From the NCBI RefSeq assembly GCF_000316645.1, contig NC_019684.1, positions 1,736,001-1,800,000 on the forward strand: a stretch of 64,000 nt of DNA, read 5' to 3'. Below, in pieces: positions 44,902-53,481 of the stretch. The DNA is from Nostoc sp. PCC 7524. Its GTDB lineage: Bacteria; Cyanobacteriota; Cyanobacteriia; Cyanobacteriales; Nostocaceae. Both the position numbers and the translations under genes were made by a program. The notes under the pieces are model-generated. The model was not told the origin of the DNA and searched no databases. It was given only the letters and a program-made list of their open reading frames with translations. Position 1 is the stretch's first letter. Every line of letters starts with the position of its first letter.

Positions 44902-45750
44902 TTATTTCTGGTTGAACAAATGGCGTACAGCCTGCTCAATGTCTGTTTCCTTAATGAGTGACTCGCCAATCAAAACAGCATTGGCACCGGATTGAGCTAC
45001 TAAATTTAATTCAGCGTGTCCATACAGTCCCGATTCCACGACTACCATCACACCCAAATTTTGCAGATGCGATCGCCTAGCTGCTAACAGGGTTTGAGTG
45101 GTGCTGATATCGATGCTAAAATCTGATAAACTTTGGTTGTTAATGCTGATTAAGCGAATATCATCTAGCTTGAGTACCCGATCCAACTCAGCTAAGTTAT
45201 GCACCTCCACTAAAGCATTCATCCCCAAATAATGAATTATGCGTAAAAAATCTTGCAGTTCTCTATTTGTCAGCATGGCGGCAATCAGCAAAACTGCATC
45301 TGCTCCTGCGGCTCGTGCTAGATAAATTTGACAGGGATCAATAATAAATTCTTTACATAATAACGGCAGTGAGCTTCTTCTGCGAAGCAAGCGGAGAGTT
45401 TCATAACTACCCTGAAAAAATGATGTTTCGGTAATCACAGAGATACAAGCTGCTCCACCTCGTTCATAGGCTTGGGCGATCGCTACGGGATCAAAGTCGG
45501 CACGAATTAACCCATAATTAGGTGATGCTTTCTGAATCTCGGCAATCAGGCTAGGTTGATGAGGATTCTGCTGTAAAGCTGTTAAGAAATCTCGCACAGT
45601 GGGTGCAGCAGTTAACTGGCGTTGCAAAGAAGCTAAAGACATCTGTTGATGTAGTTGAGCTACTTCTTGCTTTTTCTGCAATAAAACCTCTCTGAGAATG
45701 GGTTGCAGGCGGGTGGTATAAGTGGTGCTGGTGCTAACTGAATACATCAT
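44902..45750 (-). CDS. trpC: Indole-3-glycerol phosphate synthase (TrpC)
   Basis: TrpC closes the indole ring to form indole-3-glycerol phosphate in tryptophan synthesis. The 282-residue TIM-barrel protein has EIQKASPNYGLIRADFDP (family ExKxxSPS), CKEFIIDPCQIYLARAAGAD with the catalytic lysine, and EVHNLAELDRVL. SINNQSLSDFSID (family INNRNL) and VVESGLYGHAEL follow. Some motifs depart from the canonical form (EFIID, VVES), which suggests a secondary paralogue rather than the housekeeping copy. It lies near a truncated trpE on the same strand, so the pair may be remains of a duplicated trp operon. Confidence 0.85.
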   Translation of the reverse strand: MMYSVSTSTTYTTRLQPILREVLLQKKQEVAQLHQQMSLASLQRQLTAAPTVRDFLTALQQNPHQPSLIAEIQKASPNYGLIRADFDPVAIAQAYERGGAACISVITETSFFQGSYETLRLLRRRSSLPLLCKEFIIDPCQIYLARAAGADAVLLIAAMLTNRELQDFLRIIHYLGMNALVEVHNLAELDRVLKLDDIRLISINNQSLSDFSIDISTTQTLLAARRSHLQNLGVMVVVESGLYGHAELNLVAQSGANAVLIGESLIKETDIEQAVRHLFNQK

Positions 45751-45911
45751 AGACTGCCATAGGGGATAGGGTGACTAATACCAATTCAAAATTCAACAGG
45801 GAGTTTAAATCTGTTGCTGAATTTTGGGGAGTTGGTATAAGAACAGGTATAGAGGTAGTGCTGAGTGATGAGTGCTAAGTAGATACCCCACTCAGCACTC
45901 AAGCCATAACC

Positions 45912-46208
45912 TTAGTGTGTCAGTCCTACATTTTTGCCTGGCATCCAGCTTGATTTCACATTAAAGACTTCTTGACTATCGGCTTGATTGGTTTTTTGTT
46001 TGTCGTTGAGATAGTTATTTTTGAGTAAGCGAATATAAGTGCGATATGGAATGTAGTCTACGGGATTGTAGCCAGAGAACCGCAGCAGTAAAACACACGC
46101 CCAAGAATACTTGCCAGCCATGATGGCTTTGACTATTTGTTCTACTTGTTCGTTATTGATTTTTTTAACGTTCTGTGAGTTGTTGTTGATGTCTTTTTGA
46201 TGCAGCAT
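45912..46208 (-). CDS. HetP-family protein
   Basis: HetP-family proteins influence commitment to heterocyst differentiation. The 98-residue protein (MLHQKDINN start) has the conserved HetP core [20 protein letters not shown], then [20 protein letters not shown] and TYIRLLKNN. The C-terminal tail is short. I chose the ATG at 46208, with GGGAAGG spaced 2 bp before it, over an in-frame start at 46268. It is shorter than HetP itself, as are several paralogues. It sits between trpC and the truncated trpE on the same strand, 118 bp after the trpE stop. Confidence 0.82.
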   Translation of the reverse strand: MLHQKDINNNSQNVKKINNEQVEQIVKAIMAGKYSWACVLLLRFSGYNPVDYIPYRTYIRLLKNNYLNDKQKTNQADSQEVFNVKSSWMPGKNVGLTH

Positions 46209-46326
46209 AACCTTCCCTGATGAAACAATTTGGTGGTTTTTATGGAAAATTTTGAATGAAAAAATCAAATGTTTTTTCCTTAAACACCTGTCTATTTTTC
46301 AGCTATACAATCCTTGTGAATGATTT

Positions 46327-47484
46327 TTAAACCAACTTCCCCTCCTGGAGTAGTCCTTCTACATGATCTACTCTATGAATGAGGTGGCTATACAGTTCTA
46401 TTTGGCGACGACTGATTACCCGTACTGATGTCGGCTCACAAATCCGTGATTTATCATTACGATCTACGTCAGTACACATGGTTAACTCAGCTTTATCTTT
46501 GTATGAGTTAATTAACTGACGAATTTGGGCAGCAGCGTCTAAGGCATCTGTGCCTGGTTTAATAGTGCCACTAATAGGACAGGTTTCCACACATCTGCTT
46601 TCTACACGCACAAACATTTCTGGTGATGCACCGATTAAATATTCCCCACCCAGATTTAAAAGGAATCCATCAGGACTACTGGGTGGTTCACAGGCTGTAA
46701 AAAAGTTTTGACTCGGAACTACTTCAAATAAGTTACCCTGGCGGAAGTAGTCGAGAGCCATTTCTACGAGGTTGGCATACTCGCCTGTGGCATGATCGGC
46801 AGTTTGGTTTGGTAGAAGACGTTTACCCTGATAGTCAATGAACTCGCCTGTCCTTGGTAGATGCTCGTTACTACCATGTGTTGTGGCAAAGTCATACTGA
46901 AGACGAAAGGCTCTTTGGAGATAGTAATCGACAACTATTAATTCATCGGGCAGATACAACACCAAATCTTGTTGGTTAATTGGTTCCAATTGCAAGACTA
47001 AATCGTCACCAAATGCTCCATAGAGTCCTAAACGCTCGTCTTCATCACTAACAAAAGTCTGGAGAATTTCACGGATAACGGTAAATGCGGATGGTTGTTT
47101 GTTGCGTTCTTCTTCTGTAAAGAACTGTTTTGTGGGTTGGATATAACCTGTGATCTGATGATGATTGCTGTTGATTTGTAGGATCTGTGAGTGGGCGGAT
47201 AAACGTTGCAATAAGATTGGTAGTAACACTTGGGCGCGATCGTTGAGTGAGGAGAGGGTAAATGTGTTCTCCCTTGTCGTTAGTTCCAGTGGTGGATTGA
47301 CAAATCTGATCGCCCATCTTTTATATCGCCCTGGATATTCGTAACTACTTGTCAACAAGGCTCCACGCCCATGATTGAGGTGGAGGAGAATTTCATCTAA
47401 TGCAGTGTCTATCTTTTCTTGTGTGATATGCCGAGATACTCGAATATCACCAAGAGTTGTGTAAGAGAGTGAATCGCAAATCAT
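46327..47484 (-). pseudogene. trpE: Truncated anthranilate synthase (TrpEG-type), catalytic C-terminus missing
   Basis: The 385-residue ORF matches the first half of the fused anthranilate synthase found in cyanobacteria: MICDSLSYTTLGDIRVSR at the start, SSYEYPGRYKRWAIRFVNPP, then the chorismate-binding segments GNLFEVVPSQ, CPISGTIKPG and TMCTDVDRNDKSR. It stops at HVEGLLQEGKLV. The rest of the chorismate-binding domain (normally ...DAF-SH-WAVTVTGAPK...) and any glutamine amidotransferase domain are absent, and no other frame downstream restores them. It probably cannot make anthranilate. Confidence 0.82.
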
Positions 47485-48915
47485 GGGATTGTTTGTTGAT
47501 CTGGATGCTGGATGGAGTATGGCGCGATCGCCTACGGTGGGCGGAATGCCATCTCTTTGAGAGGCTGCGCCAACGCCTATAGAGGGACGATTTAACCAAT
47601 TTCACTATCTCAACTAGAAGATTTTGACACTACAGCACAGGTAAACCAGCACAAAATGCTGTCTTTACGAAGACAGGAAGCAGATAAGTGCAAATGGTTT
47701 TTTGAAAATAGGGGTGAATTTAACTAGCGAGCGTTTTTATCTTCTAGTTAATCCAACCCCTAAAAATGAACCGTTTTGCAGAAGTAGCTTCTTTGCTAAG
47801 ATTACTCAATCTTTAGCAGTAAATATATGATGTTTTTTTTGCTAGACTTATCTCTTTTTTCGTTCCTTAAATTTAAAATTTACTTTTACTCCTCAGACAT
47901 AATATATATAAATTTTTTAGTAACACATAATTATACCACTGTATTTTCAATCAGCAATAATTGTTGATTTAACAGATGAATTACTATAATGATTTAATTT
48001 CATAGCAATTATGTCTGTAATTTTAGCAACAGCACAAATATTTAAAAATATTTTTCTTAAATAAACTTGCCATGAAATATCTTTTTCATCATGCTTGCTT
48101 AGTTGGATTCAATAATTTATATCTTTTGATGGTTGTAGCGTATAGCTAATATTTACATTGAAGTGATAAATATCACCAAGTAAATATTCATCCGCTTTGA
48201 TGGTTAAATTGACTTGCGTAGGCAGGGAGTAGGGAATAAGTCTTTTCATTGGTACTGAATTTGTTAGCGCCAACGCTAACAAAAATCAAATAAGCGTCCT
48301 TTGTTTACAGATAAGTACACTGCTGAGATTATTCTTAAGCAAGAAACCAGTTATTAAATGCCTATTAAGCCGTTGTTTGCTAACTTGCGGAGTGAGACAG
48401 TCATTCTAATTTTTGGCATAAACAAAGCTTTTTTTCTCAATGTCTGTATTGCTTAATACATTACTTTGTAATAATTTCTATTTCTTAAGAGAGAGATTTT
48501 ATAAATACTTAGACAGATGTTGAAAGTAAAGCTACTCCTCATGACAGATGACTCGGAATATTATTATGTAGTTCAATCCGTGATGAAGTGATATCGAAAA
48601 ATTAGACTGATGATTTTAGAAACCCATTAATACATAAAATAATTTATAATATTACTAAATTATAAATTAAACTTTTAGAGTTGAAGTAAATTCATGTTAC
48701 ACATTGATAATTAGTAGCCTTCATTTATTGATGTCACAGCATTTATAAAGGAAAAAATCTATTATTTTTATTTAGATTTATTTGCTAATATCAAAAGTAA
48801 TTCAATAAATTTAAGTATATCGGTTACTTATTAGATTTAATTAACAAGACGTTTTAAACTCTGAATATAGTTACGGAGTTAATAATTCTCGACCACAAAA
48901 TCTGGTGATAGAAAA
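47485..48915. other. 1.4-kb gene-free, AT-rich interval
   Basis: No ORF of note is present on either strand. Near the left end is a GCGATCGCCTACGGTGGGCG palindromic patch (about 47522 to 47580). It is followed by two neighbouring hairpins, CAGCA-CAAAA-TGCTG and TGTCTT-TACG-AAGACA, at about 47648 to 47676. A GTA-N8-TAC motif lies at 48446. The rest is A/T-rich and I recognise nothing in it. Confidence 0.6.
48446..48459 (+). promoter_or_regulatory. Possible NtcA-binding site (GTA-N8-TAC)
   Basis: GTATTGCTTAATAC matches the NtcA consensus exactly. It lies 457 bp before the regulator at 48916. I do not find a matching TAN3T box at 20 to 24 bp, and one such match is expected by chance in a few kb of random sequence, so this is tentative. 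Confidence 0.2.
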
Positions 48916-49785
48916 ATGATGCACGAATCGTCTAAAACAATCCTCGTAATTGAAGATGAGATCGATACTCGCCATCTCTTCTTAAATATTCTTGAGGCTG
49001 AAGGTTTTGACACAATAGGTGCGGAAAACGGTGGTGTTGGTATTCTTCTGGCACAAAAATATTTACCTGACTTGATACTTTGTGATATTGTCATGCCAGA
49101 CATGGATGGCTACAGTGTGCTGAAAGCGTTACGCCAAGATCCTCTGACGGCGATCATTCCCTTCATTTTTCTTACAGGTAGTAATAATAAGGCGGCTGTG
49201 CGTAAGGGGATGGAGTTGGGAGCAGATGACTTTATCGCAAAACCGTCTACTATAGAAGAAATACTCAAAGCGATCACGATCCGATTAGAAAAGCAAGCTC
49301 TCCTCAGATATTGGTATGCGACTAAATCCCACTCCCTTCCTGATGCCCTAGCTCTAGAACCTGAGTCAATCTTCCCATCATTACCACAACTACAAGAAGT
49401 TTTTGATTATATTGAAGCGCACTATCATCAAGGAATCACTTTATCGGATGTAGCTGATGCCGTTGGTTATTCAGCCGCTTATTTAACTAATAAAGTTGCT
49501 AAGGAAACGGGAGATACTGTCAACGGCTGGATTCTCAAGCGGCGGATGGCAGCAGCACGTCCTTTATTAAAAAATACCAATAAAACTATCGAGCAGGTTG
49601 CTACAGCGTTGGGTTATCAAAACGCCTGTCATTTCTCCCGTCAGTTTCGCCAATATCACGGTTTACCGCCCAAAGCCTGGAGAAAGCAGCAACAGTCCTC
49701 TCAGTACCTCAAAAACACAAAGCTACCACTGGGGAAGACTTTCCCTCAATGGGATAAGTGTGTACCTTTGGGCGGAGTTAAGTAA
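48916..49785 (+). CDS. Response regulator with AraC-type DNA-binding domain
   Basis: The 289-residue protein has a receiver domain at residues 8 to 125: acidic pocket VIEDEID, phospho-acceptor aspartate in LILCDIVMPDMDGYSVL, and lysine in DDFIAKPST. An AraC-type HTH pair follows at about 165 to 260 (ITLSDVADAVGYSAAYLTNKV and IEQVATALGYQNACHFSRQF). A tail of about 30 residues ends the protein. No cognate kinase is adjacent. An exceptionally long gene-free region precedes it. Targets are unknown. The start may be either of two adjacent ATGs. Confidence 0.9.
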   Translation: MMHESSKTILVIEDEIDTRHLFLNILEAEGFDTIGAENGGVGILLAQKYLPDLILCDIVMPDMDGYSVLKALRQDPLTAIIPFIFLTGSNNKAAVRKGMELGADDFIAKPSTIEEILKAITIRLEKQALLRYWYATKSHSLPDALALEPESIFPSLPQLQEVFDYIEAHYHQGITLSDVADAVGYSAAYLTNKVAKETGDTVNGWILKRRMAAARPLLKNTNKTIEQVATALGYQNACHFSRQFRQYHGLPPKAWRKQQQSSQYLKNTKLPLGKTFPQWDKCVPLGGVK

Positions 49786-49863
49786 GTTGGGGATTAGGGA
49801 TTGGGTAAATAAAAAATTTTACCTTGTCTCCCCCATCTCCCTCATCTCCCTACTCCCCACTCC

Positions 49864-50190
49864 CTACTTCCCACTCTTAGATTTGGTGAGGTTTTGGAAT
49901 AATAGTTGTATTGCTAAAGCGAATAAACCGATTGCGACTATACCAAATATCCCAGTTCCCAGAGCTACTATGCCGACTACTAAGGTACGAACGGCAGAGG
50001 TGAGGTTGACTACTAATTGGTTATCAGAATGGATGGGTTTTTTAGCAAAAGTTGTAGCGATCGCAATCATCAGAGAATATAAAGCATAACCCAAACCGCC
50101 GGAAATTAGCGCCCCAGTTACACAACGTAATGGGGTTGGCGGAACTTGTGTGGTAGTATTTGCTGTTGGTGTTGTATTTTGGTCAGTCAC
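49864..50190 (-). CDS. DUF3082-family membrane protein
   Basis: From the GTG at 50190 (GGAG nine bases before) the protein is 108 residues; a TTG at 50211 would add seven. After a Thr-rich N-terminus it has two membrane helices: CVTGALISGGLGYALYSLMI near residues 22 to 42 and VVGIVALGTGIFGIVAIGLF near 70 to 90. It matches the small cyanobacterial family DUF3082 of unknown function. The last residues KSKSGK and the TAG stop lie in GGGAAGTAGGGAGT repeat sequence. It is downstream of ispE on the same strand. Confidence 0.75.
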   Translation of the reverse strand: MTDQNTTPTANTTTQVPPTPLRCVTGALISGGLGYALYSLMIAIATTFAKKPIHSDNQLVVNLTSAVRTLVVGIVALGTGIFGIVAIGLFALAIQLLFQNLTKSKSGK

Positions 50191-50282
50191 GTTGCTTCGC
50201 TCCGAATTCAAAATTCAAAATTAAGAGATGCTGAATTTTGGAGAATTAGATAAAAAATTTCCCAGTCCCCAGTCCCCAATCC

Positions 50283-51227
50283 CTACCCTAAATGAATACC
50301 CTGTGCAGTTGTGCGAGTTACGAATAATTCTAAATCTTCATCGGGGATGGCTTGTCTGATTTGCACCTTTACTTGTTCTGCTTGCTCTAATGTTTCACAC
50401 AGAGCAAAAACTGAGGGGCCTGAACCTGACATCATTGTTCCTAACACACCTGCTTGAGCTGCAAATAGTTCTCGGAGTTGTAAGACTTGGGGATAGGCTG
50501 GCAATACTACACGCTCTAAATCATTGTGCAATTGTTGAGCAATTTCTGTGGCATCTTGATCTAAGATGGCTTTTACCATTGCACTAGAATGAACGGCGGC
50601 GGCTCTTGCTGCTAAGTCATCGGTATTTCTGAGATAGGAACTACCAAATTGTTGACGGTAGGTTGTATATGCCCAAGCGGTAGAAACTTCTAAGCTCCGA
50701 TATTTTGCCAATACTATATATATATGGTTCAAACTAGGAAGCGGTGCAAGTTGTTCTCCTCTGCCTGTGGCTATGACTGTACCACCTGCCACGCAAAACG
50801 GTACGTCAGAGCCGAGGGTTGCACCTAGTTCTTCTAATTCGGATTTAGTTAGTCCCAAGTTCCACAATAAATCTATCCCGACTAACACGGCTGCTGCATT
50901 AGTGGAACCGCCAGCTAACCCAGCTGCTACAGGTATATTCTTGTGGACTGTAATATCTACTCCGCCATATTTAGCCAAGGCTTCCGGAAATTTTTTCGCC
51001 ATGAGTTCGGCGGCGCGATATACCAGATTACTTTTATCTGTGGGTACTTGGGGATGGTTGCAATGAACGCGGATAGTTTCATCACTAATTGAGTGTAATT
51101 CAATTTGGTCAGCGAGGTCGATACTTTGCAGGATCATCACTAACTCATGATAACCATCTGGTCTGTCACCGATGATTTCCAAATACAGATTGATTTTGGC
51201 AGGTGCAATAAGGGTGTAACTACGCAT
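50283..51227 (-). CDS. ispE: 4-diphosphocytidyl-2-C-methyl-D-erythritol kinase (IspE)
   Basis: IspE phosphorylates CDP-methylerythritol in the MEP pathway for isoprenoids. The 314-residue GHMP kinase starts at the ATG at 51227 (MRSYTLIAPAKINLYLEI). The in-frame ORF reaches upstream to 51332 only because a heptamer repeat is open. Motifs are APAKINLYL, the ATP-binding VAAGLAGGSTNAAAVLVG near residue 91 and MSGSGPSVFALC near residue 277. It lies 59 bp after rsmA with a GGGGACT/GGGGATT array between them, a gene order I recall from other cyanobacteria. Confidence 0.95.
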   Translation of the reverse strand: MRSYTLIAPAKINLYLEIIGDRPDGYHELVMILQSIDLADQIELHSISDETIRVHCNHPQVPTDKSNLVYRAAELMAKKFPEALAKYGGVDITVHKNIPVAAGLAGGSTNAAAVLVGIDLLWNLGLTKSELEELGATLGSDVPFCVAGGTVIATGRGEQLAPLPSLNHIYIVLAKYRSLEVSTAWAYTTYRQQFGSSYLRNTDDLAARAAAVHSSAMVKAILDQDATEIAQQLHNDLERVVLPAYPQVLQLRELFAAQAGVLGTMMSGSGPSVFALCETLEQAEQVKVQIRQAIPDEDLELFVTRTTAQGIHLG

Positions 51228-51286
51228 GAGAATTTGGGTATTGGGGACTGGGGATTGGGGACTGGAGACTGGGATGTTTCTACTCC

Positions 51287-52111
51287 CTATTCCCCACTCC
51301 CTACTCCCAACAAGTTTGCTAATTCTACCCATTGCTCGGTGCTGATTTCTTCAGCTCTAGCTTGGGGGTTTATATTTAATTGTTCCAGTAATTGGCTCAG
51401 GCGATCGCGGTCTACAACTGATTGCAAATTATTCCTGAGCATTTTACGTTTCTCCGCAAAGCCTAACTTTACCAAAGTCTCTAGTCGTTTTGGGTCATTC
51501 GCGGGAGTTGCTATTTGTCGGGGACGCAAGCGCACAACTGCGGAATCTACTTTTGGTGGTGGATAAAAAGCACCTGCTGGAACATGACAAATTAATTCAC
51601 ATTCAGCTAAATATTGCACCCTCACCGATAACGCTCCAAAGGTTTTTGAGCCAGCTTTGGCATATAACCTTTCGGCTACTTCCTTTTGAATTAACAATAC
51701 TATGGAATCAAAAGGTTGAGGGTTAGGGTTGGTGATTGTTCCCAAGAGTTTTTCAATAATTGGCCCCGTGATGTTGTAGGGGATATTAGCAACAACTTTA
51801 TTTGGCTGTTGGAATTTAGGAAATGCTACCAAATTAGTGTCTAAATCTAGAGTGAGAAAATCACCTTGCAGCAGTAAGAAATTTTCCTTCTTGCCTAATT
51901 GTTTTGCTAATAACTCACATAAATCTCGGTCGATTTCTACTGCCAGCAATGATTGCACCAAGGGTAATAAACGCCGAGTCAGGATACCTGTACCGGGGCC
52001 AATTTCCAGGATGCGGTCATTTGTACTACACTCTGCCGCCTTGACAATTGCGTCGAGTGCCTTTTCACTTTTGAGCCAATGTTGAGCAAAATACTTGCGC
52101 GGTCGTACCAT
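51287..52111 (-). CDS. rsmA: 16S rRNA dimethyladenosine transferase RsmA (KsgA)
   Basis: RsmA dimethylates two adjacent adenines near the 3' end of 16S rRNA during small-subunit maturation. The 274-residue protein has the SAM-binding motif EIGPGTGILTRRLL near residue 36, the acidic motif AVEIDRDLCELL and the catalytic ANIPYNITGPI near residue 108. The C-terminal helical domain ends ELANLLGVGSGE. The last residues and the stop are encoded by a GGGGAGT repeat that continues into the spacer. It is first in an rsmA-ispE transcription unit. Confidence 0.95.
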   Translation of the reverse strand: MVRPRKYFAQHWLKSEKALDAIVKAAECSTNDRILEIGPGTGILTRRLLPLVQSLLAVEIDRDLCELLAKQLGKKENFLLLQGDFLTLDLDTNLVAFPKFQQPNKVVANIPYNITGPIIEKLLGTITNPNPQPFDSIVLLIQKEVAERLYAKAGSKTFGALSVRVQYLAECELICHVPAGAFYPPPKVDSAVVRLRPRQIATPANDPKRLETLVKLGFAEKRKMLRNNLQSVVDRDRLSQLLEQLNINPQARAEEISTEQWVELANLLGVGSGE

Positions 52112-52278
52112 TAATTTTTCTTGTTATATTTAAATCTCAGCTTTTGACAAAAAATCCATTTCTTACTTTTTGCTTACTTTTGGCTGTCAATCTTTCGGGC
52201 TTTTTGTTGATTTTAGTATTGACATTAAATATTTTATATGGTATTCGATTTGATGCGATCGCCTGAAGCTAACTAGCA

Positions 52279-52536
52279 ATGAGACTACCAAAATATCGTC
52301 CTCCTACCCATCCTGGGGAAATTTTAGTCAAAGATTTTTTAGAACCTTTGGGAATATTACCAGATGAACTTGCTCAAATAATTGATATTCCCAATGAACA
52401 GATAAATAAACAGCATAGAATCACACCAAGCACTGCGTTAAAGTTAGCAGAACTATGGGGAAATAGTGTAGATTTTTGGATAAAACTGCAAGCAAATTGG
52501 GAGTTATACCACACCAGTCAATACCAGTCAATTTAA
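52279..52536 (+). CDS. HigA-like antitoxin-type HTH protein, shortened
   Basis: This 85-residue XRE-type protein begins with PPTHPGEILVKDFLEPLGI, the hallmark of HigA/VapI antitoxins. It ends with ITPSTALKLAELWGNSVDFWIKLQ. The turn region between the DNA-binding helices is shorter than usual (IPNEQINKQHRI, missing about four residues of the normal N-x-I-x-G-x-R segment), so DNA binding may be altered. No HigB toxin lies upstream. It converges on a RelE-type toxin gene with a 4-bp overlap. It may be an orphan remnant. Confidence 0.75.
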   Translation: MRLPKYRPPTHPGEILVKDFLEPLGILPDELAQIIDIPNEQINKQHRITPSTALKLAELWGNSVDFWIKLQANWELYHTSQYQSI

Positions 52537-52784
52537 TAATCTTGAGAATGAGCAACCTTAGTGACAGTAATTAATAAATCCTGTTCTTGGATGTGATAAA
52601 CAATTCGATATTCATTGATAACAACTAAATATAAATTTTCCCCAACAGCCAAATTTCTCGCTCCTTCTGGAATTGGGTTAGATGCTAAATCTTCTAATTT
52701 TTTCATCACCTGTTGTTGCACTTGAGAATTTAGCCTCTCAATCTGCTGCACAGCTGTCGATAAAACTTGTACTTGATAGCTCAC
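52533..52784 (-). CDS. RelE/ParE-superfamily toxin
   Basis: The 83-residue protein has the compact RelE/ParE fold pattern: YQVQVLSTAVQQIERL, a helix pair with VMKKLEDLASNP, then GARNLAVGENLYLVVINEYRIVYHI with the central NEYRIVY strand. It starts at a GTG that overlaps the stop of the upstream gene (TAGTG). The upstream gene is therefore the likely antitoxin. RelE members cut mRNA on the ribosome and ParE members inhibit gyrase; the sequence alone does not decide. Confidence 0.85.
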   Translation of the reverse strand: MSYQVQVLSTAVQQIERLNSQVQQQVMKKLEDLASNPIPEGARNLAVGENLYLVVINEYRIVYHIQEQDLLITVTKVAHSQDY

Positions 52785-53224
52785 TATCCTAATTGCCTTT
52801 TCAGGTCTTCAAAAGATATGGTGTTGATTAATGCTGACTCTAAAACTGCGTGAGCATCTTGTATATCGATTTTGTCACGCTTGGCAGTAACTAACTGCTG
52901 CAAATGTTCCATTGAAGTGATTTCAATTCCTGGTTCTTCCCTCAGCTTGTGGGTTAACGCATAGAAAGCTTCATTGTCATCTCGGTGTTCCAAAACATAA
53001 GCTCTTAACTCTTGCTTCGTCATCGCTGCAAAATTTGGCTTGGTCATAAAATACCTCACACTACCATTGGGGAGTATTTCTAACTGAGTTTCATCTCCAG
53101 CTAGGATGTAAATACGGTGAGTAGTTTCATCTATTCTCACCAAATGAATTGAGCAGTACATATTAGTCAAATGGTAGCAGACCCTAAAAAGCCCCTTCGC
53201 TTGTTCTGCCGTTGGCTCTTGCAT
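52784..53224 (-). CDS. DUF6888/DUF6887-like fusion protein, putative antitoxin partner
   Basis: From the ATG at 53224 the protein is 146 residues; a TTG at 53260 would add twelve. Residues 1 to 59 (MQEPTAEQAKGLFRVCYHLT ... LPNGSVRYF) resemble small proteins I recall as DUF6888. Residues 60 onward (MTKPNFAAMTKQELRAYVLE, then HRDDNEAFYAL) resemble DUF6887, usually a separate gene with its own ATG. Here the two are read through in one frame. A C-terminal segment (EITSMEHLQQLV ... SFEDLKRQLG) is additional. It is coupled to the RelE-type toxin. Family names are from memory. Confidence 0.65.
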   Translation of the reverse strand: MQEPTAEQAKGLFRVCYHLTNMYCSIHLVRIDETTHRIYILAGDETQLEILPNGSVRYFMTKPNFAAMTKQELRAYVLEHRDDNEAFYALTHKLREEPGIEITSMEHLQQLVTAKRDKIDIQDAHAVLESALINTISFEDLKRQLG

Positions 53225-53380
53225 AATTTCTAGTAAACTACCTCTGCGATCGCTAATCAACCTAATATCATCATCTCAGTCACAGAGTCACAAACAGTGA
53301 AGACACATAATATAGTCTAGCTAAACCTGCAATAGTTAAAACCAGCGATCGCCATCACAAAAACCTCCCCCCTCTCTCCG

Positions 53381-53407
53381 CGCCTTTGCGCCTTTGCGCC
53401 TCTGCGT
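53381..53407. repeat. Tandem 8-bp repeat GCGCCTTT, about 3 copies
   Basis: Three copies of GCGCCTTT/GCGCCTCT lie between the toxin-antitoxin cluster and the kinase gene. The remainder of 53225 to 53481 shows no gene. Confidence 0.85.
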
Positions 53408-53481
53408 GAGATCATCCTATACATAAAATTTATGCGAAAATACTAAACAGAACCCCAGTGGCAAAATAGACTTAAAAAACC

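Noticed and set aside
47648..47676. trp attenuator upstream of the truncated trpE
   Set aside because: Two hairpins are present but there is no Trp-codon leader peptide and no T run before the gene.
51228..51332. N-terminal extension of ispE
   Set aside because: The extra 35 residues (SSPQSPVPNTQ-type) are translated repeat DNA overlapping the end of rsmA; the family start is MRSYTLIAPAKINL.
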